A stretch of 49,262 nt of DNA from Pyxidicoccus caerfyrddinensis (GCF_010894405.1 NZ_JAAIYA010000046.1:1-49262); one strand, 5' to 3'; shown: positions 36,236 to 44,553, counted from the first letter of the stretch. Numbers and translations are program-made. The notes: generated from the letters alone by a model not told the origin.

Positions 36236-38056
36236 TCACGCCCCTGAAGCGGCGGACGCTCCCTGCTCCGCGGAGACCTGCCGGGGCGGCACCTGGGTGG
36301 GAAGGACGACGGTGAAGGTCGAGCCCTGCCCCGGCTGGCTCCGCACCACGATGGTGCCGCCGTGGGCCTCGATGATCTGCTTCGCCACGTACAGCCCCAA
36401 CCCCATGCCGCCGTAGTGGTGGGGGGACACCGCGCGCTCGAAGCGCTCGAAGATGCGGCCCGTGTCCTCGCGCCTGAGGCCGATGCCGTGGTCTCGCACG
36501 CACAGGCGCGCCAGCTCGCCATGGCCCTCCACCGCAACGTGGATGGGACGGCTCGCGCCGTACTTGATGGCGTTGGACAGGAGGCTGGACAGCACCTGCT
36601 CCAGCCGGAGCTGGTCCCACACGCCGCGCACCGGGCCGGGGGTGTGGACCTCCAGCCGGCTGCCCGCGGCCTCCGCCTCCTCGCGGAAGCGGTCCGTCAC
36701 CTCCGTGGCCAGGGCGGAGAGGTCCAGCTCCTCGAGCAGCAGCCCCAGCCGCCCGGTGGCCACGCGCGACACGTCCAGCAGGCGCTCCACCAACTGGGCC
36801 AGGCGCTGCACCTGGCCCGCCGAGCGCTCCAGGTGACGGAGCACCCGTGCGTCATCGAGACCGGCGGCCGCCACGCTGCGGCGGAGCGTCTCCAGCTGCA
36901 GCTTCAGCGGCGTCAGCGGCGTGCGCAGCTCGTGCGCGGCGATGGAGAGGAACTCGTCGCGGGCACGGACGCCCTCGCGCACCTGCTGGAGGAGCCGGGC
37001 GTTCTCCAGCGCCACGGCGATGCGCCCCGCGAGCGCCTGCGCCACCTCCACGTCCACGTCCTGGTAGGGCCGCGCATCCCGCGAGCAACGCCCCACCGAG
37101 AGCAGCCCCTCCAGTCCCTCGGGCGTGAGCACCGGGACGCGAAGCAGGCAGCGCACGTCCATCCGCCGGAGGAGCGACTCGAGTCCCCGCCGGGCGGAGG
37201 GCACGTCGTCCACGCAGAGCCGGAAGGTTTCGGAAGCCTCGCCCGCCCGCCACACGTCCCGCGCCTCCGGAGAGGACAGCACGGCGCGCAGCCGTTCCAG
37301 ACCCGCGGGCTCCACGTGGGCCAGCCGATCGCCGGCCGAGAAGGGCCCGTCGTCGCCGAGCAGCTCCACGTCGCACAGCTCGCCCAGGTCGGGGATGATT
37401 CGCTCGGCCAGCCGCTGGAGCGAGGCCTCGCTCCGGGAGACGTCCGCCAGCAGCGCGCTCGCGTCCGCCAGCAGCGCCATCCGCCGGCGCGCGTCCTCCG
37501 CCTCCTCGCGGCGCGCGTGCTCCGCCCTCGCATCCACCTCGATTTCGCGCGTGGCCCGCAGCTCCAGCTCGGTCATCACCGCGGCCGCGAGGTCCTTGAG
37601 GATGTGGATGTCGTCGTCCGTCCATTGACGCGGGACGGTGTCGAGGACGCAGAAGCTCCCCAGCGTCTGCCCGGAGCTGACGAGCGGCACGCCCGCGTAG
37701 GCTACGACGCCAATCTCCTTCACGCCCAGGCACTCCCGGAGCACGGGGTCCTCGCGGGCATCCGTCACCACGAGGGGGTCTCCGCCGCCCAGGGCGTACT
37801 TGCAGAGCGAGTGCGACAGCGGCAGCTCGCGCCGGCTCTGCCAGGGCTCCGGCAGGCCGATGCAGCTCTTGCAGAAGTGACGGTTGTCATCGAGCAGGCT
37901 CACCAGGCCGATGGGCGCGCGGAGGATGCGGCAGGCCAGGCGGGTGAGCCGGTCGAAGGCCTCCTCGGCCTGGGTGCCCAGGAGGGCGGTGCGGCGCAGC
38001 GCGGCCAGTCGCTCGGGGGAGCGCAGGATGCTCTGGACGTCGCCCGACATGGTCAT
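36236..38056 (-). CDS. Cytoplasmic histidine kinase with two GAF domains
   Basis: A 606-residue sensor kinase. GAF1 occupies about residues 20-170 (GLVSLLDDNRHFCK, LVVTDAREDP, GVPLVSSGQTLGSFCV). A charged coiled-coil linker (about 175-210) leads to GAF2 (about 215-355). Then come HisKA with AAHELRTPL (phospho-His near residue 375) and HATPase with SLLSNAIKYG, DHGIGL, FERFERA and GGMGLGLYV. There are no membrane segments and no receiver domain. The start at 38056 is supported by GGAAGGA at 38062-38068; the upstream open frame is Pro/Gly-rich and overlaps the divergent gene's promoter. GAF1 has Cys residues in RHFCKSCIG; this does not establish a chromophore. No response regulator is next to it. 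It ends 14 bases from the convergent B12-binding gene. Confidence 0.92.
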   Translation of the reverse strand: MTMSGDVQSILRSPERLAALRRTALLGTQAEEAFDRLTRLACRILRAPIGLVSLLDDNRHFCKSCIGLPEPWQSRRELPLSHSLCKYALGGGDPLVVTDAREDPVLRECLGVKEIGVVAYAGVPLVSSGQTLGSFCVLDTVPRQWTDDDIHILKDLAAAVMTELELRATREIEVDARAEHARREEAEDARRRMALLADASALLADVSRSEASLQRLAERIIPDLGELCDVELLGDDGPFSAGDRLAHVEPAGLERLRAVLSSPEARDVWRAGEASETFRLCVDDVPSARRGLESLLRRMDVRCLLRVPVLTPEGLEGLLSVGRCSRDARPYQDVDVEVAQALAGRIAVALENARLLQQVREGVRARDEFLSIAAHELRTPLTPLKLQLETLRRSVAAAGLDDARVLRHLERSAGQVQRLAQLVERLLDVSRVATGRLGLLLEELDLSALATEVTDRFREEAEAAGSRLEVHTPGPVRGVWDQLRLEQVLSSLLSNAIKYGASRPIHVAVEGHGELARLCVRDHGIGLRREDTGRIFERFERAVSPHHYGGMGLGLYVAKQIIEAHGGTIVVRSQPGQGSTFTVVLPTQVPPRQVSAEQGASAASGA

Positions 38057-38157
38057 CGCAATCCTTCCCGTAGAGATGGGTAGGGCGCGGCGCGCAGAAC
38101 AGAAGCAGGCAGACACGGGTTCCCCTGGCTCGCCGGGTCCACCCGCGCCGCTGCCTG

Positions 38158-38169
38158 CCTGGCGCCAGG
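38158..38169. promoter_or_regulatory. 12-bp perfect palindrome upstream of the 2OG oxygenase
   Basis: CCTGGCGCCAGG lies 18 bases before the oxygenase ATG, in the 131-base divergent gap with the GAF kinase. It could be an operator, or a small hairpin in the leader. No other element in this gap could be supported. Confidence 0.35.
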
Positions 38170-38187
38170 GTGGGCTAGAGTCCGCCC

Positions 38188-38835
38188 ATGCGCTTCCAGC
38201 CACCGTGGGGCGGAGCCTTCCGCCTCCAGAGCTTCGTCCACCGCACGCCCGAGGCCCTGTCGCCCGCCACCGTCGAGTCCATCCGGAAGGCCATCCTCGG
38301 CTCCTCCCTGCTCGGCGACTCGAACCTGTCGGGGCAGTTCTCCGGGACGTATGGCTTCTCCATCACCTTCCGGCGGGAGGCCCTGTCGGAGGTGACGGCG
38401 ATGTTCCCCGCCTTCGCGCCCTACCTGGACACGGCGCTGCTGCCGGACTGCGACACGTTCCTGCTCAACCCGCTGCTGGTGCGCGAGGGCCGCGGGGTGG
38501 GCGCGCACATCGACCGGAGCCTGGAGTTCTACGGCGCCGGCATCGGCTGTCCGGTGGCGGTGAGCGTGCTCTACGTGCAGGTGCCGGAGACGCTCTCGGG
38601 TGGAGAGCTGCGGCTGTACCACCGGGGCAACCGGGTGGCGGCGCTCAAGCCCGTGCCGCGCACGCTGGTGGTGTTCCGCGGGGACCTCACGCACGAGGTC
38701 GCCGCCATCGACGCGGGCGCCCCGGCGCTCTCGGGGGCGCGCATCAGCCTGGTGGTGGAGCAGTACCGCGTCCCCCACTCCCTGCGGGCCGGCGTCCCGC
38801 GCTTCGAGGTTCGCACCCGCGCGGGGATGGCATGA
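38188..38835 (+). CDS. 2-oxoglutarate/Fe(II)-dependent oxygenase family protein
   Basis: A 215-residue single-domain protein with a double-stranded beta-helix pattern. The iron-binding facial triad is visible as H107-x-D109 in AHIDRS and distal His169 in GDLTHEV. Arg185 in ARISLVV is well placed to bind the 2-oxoglutarate carboxylate. The layout resembles prolyl-4-hydroxylase-like oxygenases, so hydroxylation of a protein, peptide or small molecule is plausible; the substrate is unknown. The gene overlaps the next one by ATGA, so the two are co-translated. The ribosome-binding site is weak (GGGTGGG about 13-19 bases upstream). A link to the NRPS product is possible but there is no sequence evidence for it. 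Confidence 0.85.
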   Translation: MRFQPPWGGAFRLQSFVHRTPEALSPATVESIRKAILGSSLLGDSNLSGQFSGTYGFSITFRREALSEVTAMFPAFAPYLDTALLPDCDTFLLNPLLVREGRGVGAHIDRSLEFYGAGIGCPVAVSVLYVQVPETLSGGELRLYHRGNRVAALKPVPRTLVVFRGDLTHEVAAIDAGAPALSGARISLVVEQYRVPHSLRAGVPRFEVRTRAGMA

Positions 38836-39488
38836 GAGAGCTGACGATGGACGTGTGGCTGGCCCAGGGCCCGGAAGAAGTCTTCGCGGCCTTCGGAGAC
38901 CCCTTCCGGCTGCGGCGCTGGTACGGCGCGCCTCCCGGCGGACACCGCACGGGCGCCACCGGCGACGTGGCCTCCGGCGAGCCATTCCAGGTGAGCCTCA
39001 TCGACGCCAGCGGCGCGCCCGTCATGCAGCGCGGACAGATTCTCTCGGTGACGCCGGGCGAAGGGCTGGAATTGGAGATGGCGTGGGAGGGCGGGGGCCT
39101 TGGCGCGGACGCGACGCGCGCCGCCATCGCCCTGCGCCCCGCGGAGGGCGGCACGCGCGTGGAGGTGCGCCAGGGCCCCTTCTCCACCGCCGAGGCGCTG
39201 GAGGCCCACCGCGCCTGGTGGGGCGCCTGCCTGGGGCGGCTGGTCCGCGTCGCCGCCGGGGACGCGGTGCCCTGCTTCGAGGAGTTCTGGGAGGAGTCGC
39301 GAGGCTTCGTCGGGCCGCTCGGCGCGGCGGCCTACACGGTGCTCGCCGGCCTGCGTGAGGCCGGCGCTCCGGCGGAGACGGTGGCCCAGGTGGAGGAGTT
39401 GCTCTACACGCACCTCGCCCGGCTCCCACCGGACACGGCCGAGGCGCTGGGCGCGGTGCTCCGCTCGCGCGTGACGGAAGCCGGCTAA
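38832..39488 (+). CDS. SRPBCC/AHSA1-like domain protein with C-terminal helical extension
   Basis: A 218-residue protein. Residues 1-135 read as a START/Bet v1-type SRPBCC fold of the AHSA1 group: the opening MDVWLAQGPEEVFAAFGDPFRLRRWYG matches the family's strand-helix start, and GQILSVTPGEGLELEMAWE its middle strands. Residues 140-218 form an alanine/leucine-rich, probably helical tail not usual for the family. Translation starts inside the stop of the 2OG oxygenase gene (ATGA). Its own TAA overlaps the last bases of the convergent amidase gene by three bases. Such proteins usually bind hydrophobic ligands; the ligand here is unknown. The coupling suggests it works with the oxygenase. Confidence 0.82.
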   Translation: MRELTMDVWLAQGPEEVFAAFGDPFRLRRWYGAPPGGHRTGATGDVASGEPFQVSLIDASGAPVMQRGQILSVTPGEGLELEMAWEGGGLGADATRAAIALRPAEGGTRVEVRQGPFSTAEALEAHRAWWGACLGRLVRVAAGDAVPCFEEFWEESRGFVGPLGAAAYTVLAGLREAGAPAETVAQVEELLYTHLARLPPDTAEALGAVLRSRVTEAG

Positions 39489-41155
39489 CGCAGCGCCGTC
39501 GCATGGAGGGGCGGCGTGCGCACCTCCGTGGCGCGCTCCACCGCGCGGCCCAGGCGCAGCAGCAGGTGCTCCTCGTAGGGCCGCCCGGTGAGCTGCACGC
39601 CCACGGGCAGGCCCGCGCCGTCGAAGCCGGCCGGCACGGACAGCGCGGGGAAGCCCGTCAGGTTGGCCAGGCGCACGTAGCGCATCAGCGCGTCCACCAC
39701 CGGCAGGTTCGACTCGCCGTCCGGCAGCGTCGTCTCGGGAATCACCGGTGCCGTCGTGGCCGTCGTCGGCGTGACGAGGACGTCCACGCCCGCCATGAGC
39801 GCCAGCAGCTCGCGCGTCAGCTTGTGCCGGTGCCGCAGCGCATGCACCAGGTCGGTGGCGCGGAAGTGCCGGCCAATGGCGAGGTTGGTGCGCGAGTCGA
39901 GCCCGAAGTCCGAGGAGCGCGACTTCACGTAGGGCAGCATCGCCGACGCCATCTCGCTCAGGATGATGCAGCTGTGCGTCCACAGAATCGTGTTCAGGTC
40001 AGGCGCGGGAATCTCCACCACCCGGGCCCCCGCGTCGGTGAGCGCGCGCACCGCCTCCTTGCAGCGCGCCACCACGTCCGCGTCGGCGTCCTCGAAGTAG
40101 GGCCAGCAGATGCCGAGCCGCACGCCGGACAGGTCCGCGTTCTCGTAGCCCGACAGGTGGTGCGGCGGCTGCGCCTGCGCGACGACATCATGCCCGTCCG
40201 GCCCGGCGATGAGCGCGTACATCGCGGCGACGTCGTCCACGGTGAGCCCCATGGGCCCCACGTGGCCCACGTTCCAGCACAGCGGCGGCACGCCCGTCTC
40301 GGGGATGCGACCCCACGTCGCCTTGAGGCCGACGATGCCGCACAGGGCCGCGGGGATGCGCACGGAGCCACCGCCGTCCGCGCCGATGCTCAGCGGGCAC
40401 AGGCCCGCGGCCACGACGGCGCCCGAGCCGCTGGAGCTGCCACCGGTGATGTGGCCCCGGTTCCACGGGTTGCGCGCCGCGCCGTGGTGCGGGTTCAACC
40501 CGATGGGGTTGATGCCAATCTCGTTCATGTTGGCCTTGCCGAGGATGAGGGCGCCGGCGGCCTTCAGGCGCGCGGCCACCGTCGAGTCCGCGGCGGCCAC
40601 CTGGTTGCGGAACTTCGTCCCCAGCGTGGTGGGGAAGCCGGCCAGGTCCACCTCGTCCTTGAGCACCACGGGGACGCCGTCGAGCACGCTCAGGGGGCGC
40701 CCCGCGCGCAGCCGCTCCGCCGACGCCTCCGCGGCCCGCAGCACCTCGTCCGGCTTGCGCGCGACGAAGAGGCCCAGGCGCTCCTTCCCTTCATCGAGCT
40801 TCTGGATGGCCTCGTGGATGCGCCGCACCACGGCCACGGGGTCCGCGCCCTCGCGGTAGGCACGCGCGTAGGCCGAGACAGTCTCGCGCTCCTTCGGCAC
40901 GGGGGACGCGGCAACGGCGCGCGCGGCCTGGTCCTGGGGCGTCTGGACCTGGGCGGCGGGCTCGCCGTGTGGAAGCGGAAGCTGGAGGGGCGGAGCGTCT
41001 CCTGGAGGCTGCTCGCGCCAGCGGTCGATGCCGCTGTCGCGCACCAGCTTCTCCAGCACCACGGAGCCAACCCCGCTCTCCAGGGTGTTGACGAAGGCCT
41101 TGAGCGCCATGCCGGAAACACGGGGCGCCTTCACCGGGCTGCGTTGGTAGGTCAT
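39485..41155 (-). CDS. Amidase-signature family hydrolase
   Basis: A 556-residue amidase of the Ser-cisSer-Lys class. The catalytic Lys is in VPVVLKDEVD (about residue 166), the glycine/serine loop is GGSSSGSGAVVAAG (about 238-251), and the nucleophile Ser is in GADGGGSVRIPA (about residue 264). The domain runs from about residue 90 to the end. The first ~85 residues are an extra, Pro/Gln-rich N-terminal region with no clear signal peptide. It may hydrolyse amides, acylated amino compounds or urethanes; the substrate cannot be predicted. I used the ATG at 41155; a GTG at 41167 is in frame and neither has a good ribosome-binding site. It lies downstream of the desaturase, but a strong terminator hairpin separates them. 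Confidence 0.88.
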   Translation of the reverse strand: MTYQRSPVKAPRVSGMALKAFVNTLESGVGSVVLEKLVRDSGIDRWREQPPGDAPPLQLPLPHGEPAAQVQTPQDQAARAVAASPVPKERETVSAYARAYREGADPVAVVRRIHEAIQKLDEGKERLGLFVARKPDEVLRAAEASAERLRAGRPLSVLDGVPVVLKDEVDLAGFPTTLGTKFRNQVAAADSTVAARLKAAGALILGKANMNEIGINPIGLNPHHGAARNPWNRGHITGGSSSGSGAVVAAGLCPLSIGADGGGSVRIPAALCGIVGLKATWGRIPETGVPPLCWNVGHVGPMGLTVDDVAAMYALIAGPDGHDVVAQAQPPHHLSGYENADLSGVRLGICWPYFEDADADVVARCKEAVRALTDAGARVVEIPAPDLNTILWTHSCIILSEMASAMLPYVKSRSSDFGLDSRTNLAIGRHFRATDLVHALRHRHKLTRELLALMAGVDVLVTPTTATTAPVIPETTLPDGESNLPVVDALMRYVRLANLTGFPALSVPAGFDGAGLPVGVQLTGRPYEEHLLLRLGRAVERATEVRTPPLHATALR

Positions 41156-41201
41156 GAAACGGGACACTACCGCTGTCGGGGGCTCAGACGCGCGTGGTGC
41201 G

Positions 41202-41229
41202 CCCCGGCCCGCGGTTGCGCGGGCCGGGG
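41202..41229 (-). terminator. Strong hairpin after the desaturase gene
   Basis: A perfect 12-bp stem (CCCCGGCCCGCG, loop GTTG, CGCGGGCCGGGG) begins eight bases past the desaturase stop on the minus strand. Its position and stability fit transcription termination between the desaturase and the amidase. Confidence 0.75.
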
Positions 41230-41237
41230 GGCCTGCT

Positions 41238-42314
41238 TCAGGACAGACCGGATTCGGGGACCTGCTCGGGCGCCGGGCCGTCGGGCGCCTTCGCGCCCTT
41301 CAGCCACGGCAGGTAGTAGCGGTCCATGAAGTCCTGCTTGTAGTCGCGGTACGAGGTGATGGCGCCCATCCACGCCCAGGAGCGGATGAAGAGCCACGCC
41401 GTGTCGAACTGATACGGCAGGAAGCCGGCGCGCGCGCCGCTGGGATACAGGTGGTGGTTGTTGTGCCACTCACCCGTGATGAGCCCCGGCCAGAGCTGGT
41501 TGATGGACTGGTCCCGCCTGTTGAAGTCCACGCCGTCCCGCCGCTTGTCCTTGCCGCCGCCATGCCCGTCGAAGTTGTACGTGCGCACGCCGATGGCCCA
41601 CACCCCGGCCCAGCCGAAGAGGGCCAGCGCCAGCGCGTGCCCGCCGATGAGGAAGAACGCGCCGTACCAGAACGCCCAATTGAGGGCGAAGTGCAGCACC
41701 GTGTACCCCGGATGGCACAGCGAGCCCCAGCGCTGGTACTGCTCGTAGCTGTTGAGGCGCACGCCCGTGTGCTTCATCAGCTTGCAGGCCTGCGCGTAGT
41801 CCTTGCGGTCCAGGTTCTTGTTGATGGCCTGGTGATTCACATCCGCCAGGAAGCAGTAGAGCCAGCCCGCGCGCACGTTGTACGGGTCCCCGGGCTGCTC
41901 CGAGAAGCTGTGGTGGACGTGGTGCGAGACGACGTACGCCTCCTCCACGACAATCTTGATGACCAGGTTGCGGCACAGCTCGCGGAAGAACGCGTTCTTG
42001 AACTGGTAGGCGCCGTGGGTGGAGTAGCGGTGGAACCAGACGGTGCCGTGCGTCCCGAGGACCACCATGCTGTAGACGAAGCCCGCGGCCATCAGCCACC
42101 AGCTGAAGTGGTGGGTGAGGAAGAGGACGAGCGGAATGCCGAAGCTGAGACTCGTCACCCAGGCGAAGAGCCCCAACCAGTTCTTCCGGGAGCGGACGAC
42201 GTTGAGCCGGGAGAAGAACTCGGCGGTGATTTCCCGGTGGGTCGGCACGTAGAGCTCGCCATTTCGCTCATAGCCGTAGCTGGGAGGGTCGAGGATGCGA
42301 TCCAGAAAAGCCAT
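41238..42314 (-). CDS. Membrane fatty-acid desaturase
   Basis: A 358-residue integral-membrane di-iron desaturase. The three histidine boxes are H95-RYST-H100, H131-HV-HH135 and H284-NN-HH288, with the spacing of acyl-lipid/acyl-CoA delta-9-type desaturases. Hydrophobic segments at about 50-90 and 205-245 flank the boxes and would form the usual two transmembrane hairpins. It would introduce a double bond into a membrane acyl chain; the position is not predictable. The first box (HRYSTH) differs from the common HR.WSHR form. The ATG at 42314 has AAGGAG four bases upstream. It is divergent from recQ and the region between them is rich in inverted repeats, so regulation is likely. Confidence 0.9.
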   Translation of the reverse strand: MAFLDRILDPPSYGYERNGELYVPTHREITAEFFSRLNVVRSRKNWLGLFAWVTSLSFGIPLVLFLTHHFSWWLMAAGFVYSMVVLGTHGTVWFHRYSTHGAYQFKNAFFRELCRNLVIKIVVEEAYVVSHHVHHSFSEQPGDPYNVRAGWLYCFLADVNHQAINKNLDRKDYAQACKLMKHTGVRLNSYEQYQRWGSLCHPGYTVLHFALNWAFWYGAFFLIGGHALALALFGWAGVWAIGVRTYNFDGHGGGKDKRRDGVDFNRRDQSINQLWPGLITGEWHNNHHLYPSGARAGFLPYQFDTAWLFIRSWAWMGAITSYRDYKQDFMDRYYLPWLKGAKAPDGPAPEQVPESGLS

Positions 42315-42574
42315 TCATCTCCTTCTGCTTGCGGCCAGTCCCGCGACAGGGGTGTGGTGACGGGGCGCCTGCCTGCATCGCCTCCACACCCGACAGATGT
42401 CAGTCACGTTGGGGAACCCGGACTCTTTCACACTCCGGGCCAAACCGCTTGGACCGAACGATTGACTCGTCCCAAGCAGGGCGTCCTGCCACGAAACACC
42501 GGTAACCGTGACAGGTGTCACCGGATGGCCGCCACAGGGTGTTACGAGGGCGTAACTGAATGAAGGAAGGCCAC
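42315..42574. promoter_or_regulatory. Desaturase/recQ divergent control region with three inverted repeats
   Basis: Two related short palindromes occur here: CGACAGATGTCA at 42391-42402 and TGACAGGTGTCA at 42509-42520. The second extends to GTGACA-GG-TGTCAC at 42508-42521. Their centres are 118 bases apart and they share a GACAG(A/G)TGTCA core. A third, different repeat, GTTACG-AGGG-CGTAAC, lies at 42541-42556, just before recQ. A further weak stem, CCCGGA-N11-TCCGGG, lies around 42417-42439. Repeated operator-like dyads between divergent genes suggest a DNA-binding regulator, not identified here. Confidence 0.5.
42563..42570 (+). promoter_or_regulatory. Ribosome-binding site selecting the recQ start
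   Basis: AAGGAAGG lies four bases before the ATG at 42575. An in-frame ATG at 42560 precedes this site and has no ribosome-binding site of its own, so 42575 is preferred. Confidence 0.6.
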
Positions 42575-44524
42575 ATGGGACGGGGAATGGAAGCGCTCGA
42601 AGGCACCCTGCGTGAGCGCTTCGGGCTGGCGGAATTCCGGCCCGGCCAGAGAGAGGTGCTCTCGGCGCTGCTGGGGCCGGGGGCGGCGGCGCTCGCCGTA
42701 TTCCCCACGGGCGGCGGAAAGTCGCTCTGCTACCAGCTTCCGGCGCTGCTCCTGGAGGGCGTCACGGTGGTGGTGTCCCCCCTCATCGCACTGATGAAGG
42801 ACCAGATTGACGCACTCGGACGCAGGGGCATCCGGGCCGCGAGGCTGGACTCGTCCCTGTCCCTGGAGGAGTCGCGCGAGGTGACGGAAGCCCTGCGGGG
42901 TGGCGCGCTGAAGCTGCTCTACGTGGCGCCCGAGCGCTTCAACAACGAGCGCTTCACCGCGCTGCTGCGCGAGCTGCGCATCTCCCTCTTCGCGGTGGAC
43001 GAAGCGCACTGCGTCTCCGAGTGGGGACACAACTTCCGCCCGGACTACCTCAAGCTGGCACAGGCGGCGCGAGACCTCGGCGCCGAGCGCATCCTCGCGC
43101 TCACCGCCACGGCGACGCCCGCGGTGGTGCGCGACATCTGCCAGGGCTTCGCCATCCCCGGGGAGAACGCCGTCGTCACCGGCTTCTACCGGGAGAACCT
43201 CACGCTGGAGACCACGCCGGTGCGCGCCGACGCGCGGGATGCGCTGCTCGTCGAGCGGCTGAAGTCGCGCCCGCCCGGGCCCACCATCGTCTACGTCACG
43301 CTGCAGAAGACGGCGGAGCGCGTGGCGGAGCGCCTCACCGCCGAGGGGCTCCCCGCGAGCGCCTACCACGCCGGCCTGGAGACCGGGGACCGCGAGCGGG
43401 TGCAGGAGGCGTGGATGGCCTCGGGGCGCGGCATCGTGGTGGCCACCATCGCCTTCGGGATGGGCATCGACAAGGCGGACGTGCGCGCCGTGTACCACTA
43501 CAACCTGCCCAAGGGCCTGGAGAGCTACAGCCAGGAGGTGGGCCGCGCGGGCCGCGACGGCGCGCCGTCCGTGGTGGAGCTGTTCGCCTGCCCCGAGGAC
43601 GTGCCCACCCTGGAGAACTTCTCCCACGGCGACCTGCCCACGCCCGAGGCGCTGCAAGGGCTGGTGACGGAGGTCCTCGCGGGAGGCCCCGAGCTCCACG
43701 TCGACCTGTACGCGCTGTCCAACCGGCATGACCTGCGGCCGCTCGTGCTGCGCACCGCGCTGACGTACCTGGAGCTGGAGGGCGTGCTGCGCCAGGGCAC
43801 GCCCTTCTACGCGGGCTACAAGGTGCAGCCGCTCGTGCCACTGGAGGAGCTGGTAGGGCGCTTCCAGGGAGAGCGGGCTCGGTTCGTGAAGGACGTCTTC
43901 GCCAAAGCGAAGAAGGGGCGCACCTGGTACTCGCTCGACCCGACCGAGGTCGCCGAGGCACTCGGCCAGCCCCGCGAGCGGCTGGTGAAGGCGCTCGACT
44001 ACCTCCAGGAGCAAGGGCTGGCGCAGACGCAGGTCTCCGAGCCCCGCCAGCGCTTCACGCGGCTGCGCCCCCGCGAGGACGGTCCGGCGCTGGGGGCGCT
44101 GCTGCTCCAGCGCTTCCAGCAGCGCGAGGCGCAGGAGGTGGCGCGCGTGCAGGAGGTGCTCCGGCTCGTCACGCACGAGGGCTGCCAGAGCAACGCCCTG
44201 GTCGCCCACTTCGGCCAGCGGCGCGAACGCCCCTGCGGGCACTGCACCTGGTGCCGCACCGGCGTGGCCCAGGTGCTACCCGCCCCGCGTCCCCGGCCTC
44301 CCCTTCCCGCCGGCCTGGACGTGGCCGCCTTCCACGCGCTGGCCTCTCGGCACCCGGAGGCGCTCGGGCATCCGCGACAGGCGGCGCGCTTCCTCTGCGG
44401 GCTGAGCAGCCCGGCGCTCTCACGCGCGAAGCTGGGCAACCACAAGCTCTTCGGCGCCCTGGAGGACCGGCCCTTCGCCGAGGTGCTCGGCTTCTGCGAG
44501 TCGCGGTCCGCACCCTCCGTGTGA
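42575..44524 (+). CDS. recQ: RecQ-family ATP-dependent DNA helicase
   Basis: A superfamily-2 helicase of about 649 residues that unwinds DNA 3'-5' in repair and recombination. Motifs, numbered from the ATG at 42575: Walker A in FPTGGGKS (Lys49), DEAH in VDEAHCVSEWGHNFRP (142-145, with the RecQ aromatic-rich loop), ALTATATP, and motif VI in QEVGRAGRDG. A winged-helix-like segment (LRTALTYLELEGVLRQG) comes next. Only after it comes a Cys4 zinc motif (EGC...PCGHCTWC). In E. coli RecQ the zinc motif precedes the winged helix, so the order here is swapped or extra sequence intervenes. The last ~70 residues are a small helical region not clearly an HRDC domain. The gene stands alone on the plus strand. 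Confidence 0.9.
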   Translation: MGRGMEALEGTLRERFGLAEFRPGQREVLSALLGPGAAALAVFPTGGGKSLCYQLPALLLEGVTVVVSPLIALMKDQIDALGRRGIRAARLDSSLSLEESREVTEALRGGALKLLYVAPERFNNERFTALLRELRISLFAVDEAHCVSEWGHNFRPDYLKLAQAARDLGAERILALTATATPAVVRDICQGFAIPGENAVVTGFYRENLTLETTPVRADARDALLVERLKSRPPGPTIVYVTLQKTAERVAERLTAEGLPASAYHAGLETGDRERVQEAWMASGRGIVVATIAFGMGIDKADVRAVYHYNLPKGLESYSQEVGRAGRDGAPSVVELFACPEDVPTLENFSHGDLPTPEALQGLVTEVLAGGPELHVDLYALSNRHDLRPLVLRTALTYLELEGVLRQGTPFYAGYKVQPLVPLEELVGRFQGERARFVKDVFAKAKKGRTWYSLDPTEVAEALGQPRERLVKALDYLQEQGLAQTQVSEPRQRFTRLRPREDGPALGALLLQRFQQREAQEVARVQEVLRLVTHEGCQSNALVAHFGQRRERPCGHCTWCRTGVAQVLPAPRPRPPLPAGLDVAAFHALASRHPEALGHPRQAARFLCGLSSPALSRAKLGNHKLFGALEDRPFAEVLGFCESRSAPSV

Positions 44525-44527
44525 GCC

Positions 44528-44553
44528 GGGGGGCGTCGTCGAGAGCGCCCCTC
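44528..44553 (+). terminator. Probable recQ terminator hairpin
   Basis: GGGGGGCG and CGCCCCTC pair with one G-U, around a 10-base loop, three bases after the recQ stop. A pyrimidine-rich stretch follows. Moderate support. Confidence 0.45.

Noticed and set aside
37884..38831. Plus-strand extension upstream of the SRPBCC protein
   Set aside because: It overlaps the 2OG oxygenase in another frame. The ATGA overlap at 38832 gives a natural start and the family domain begins there.
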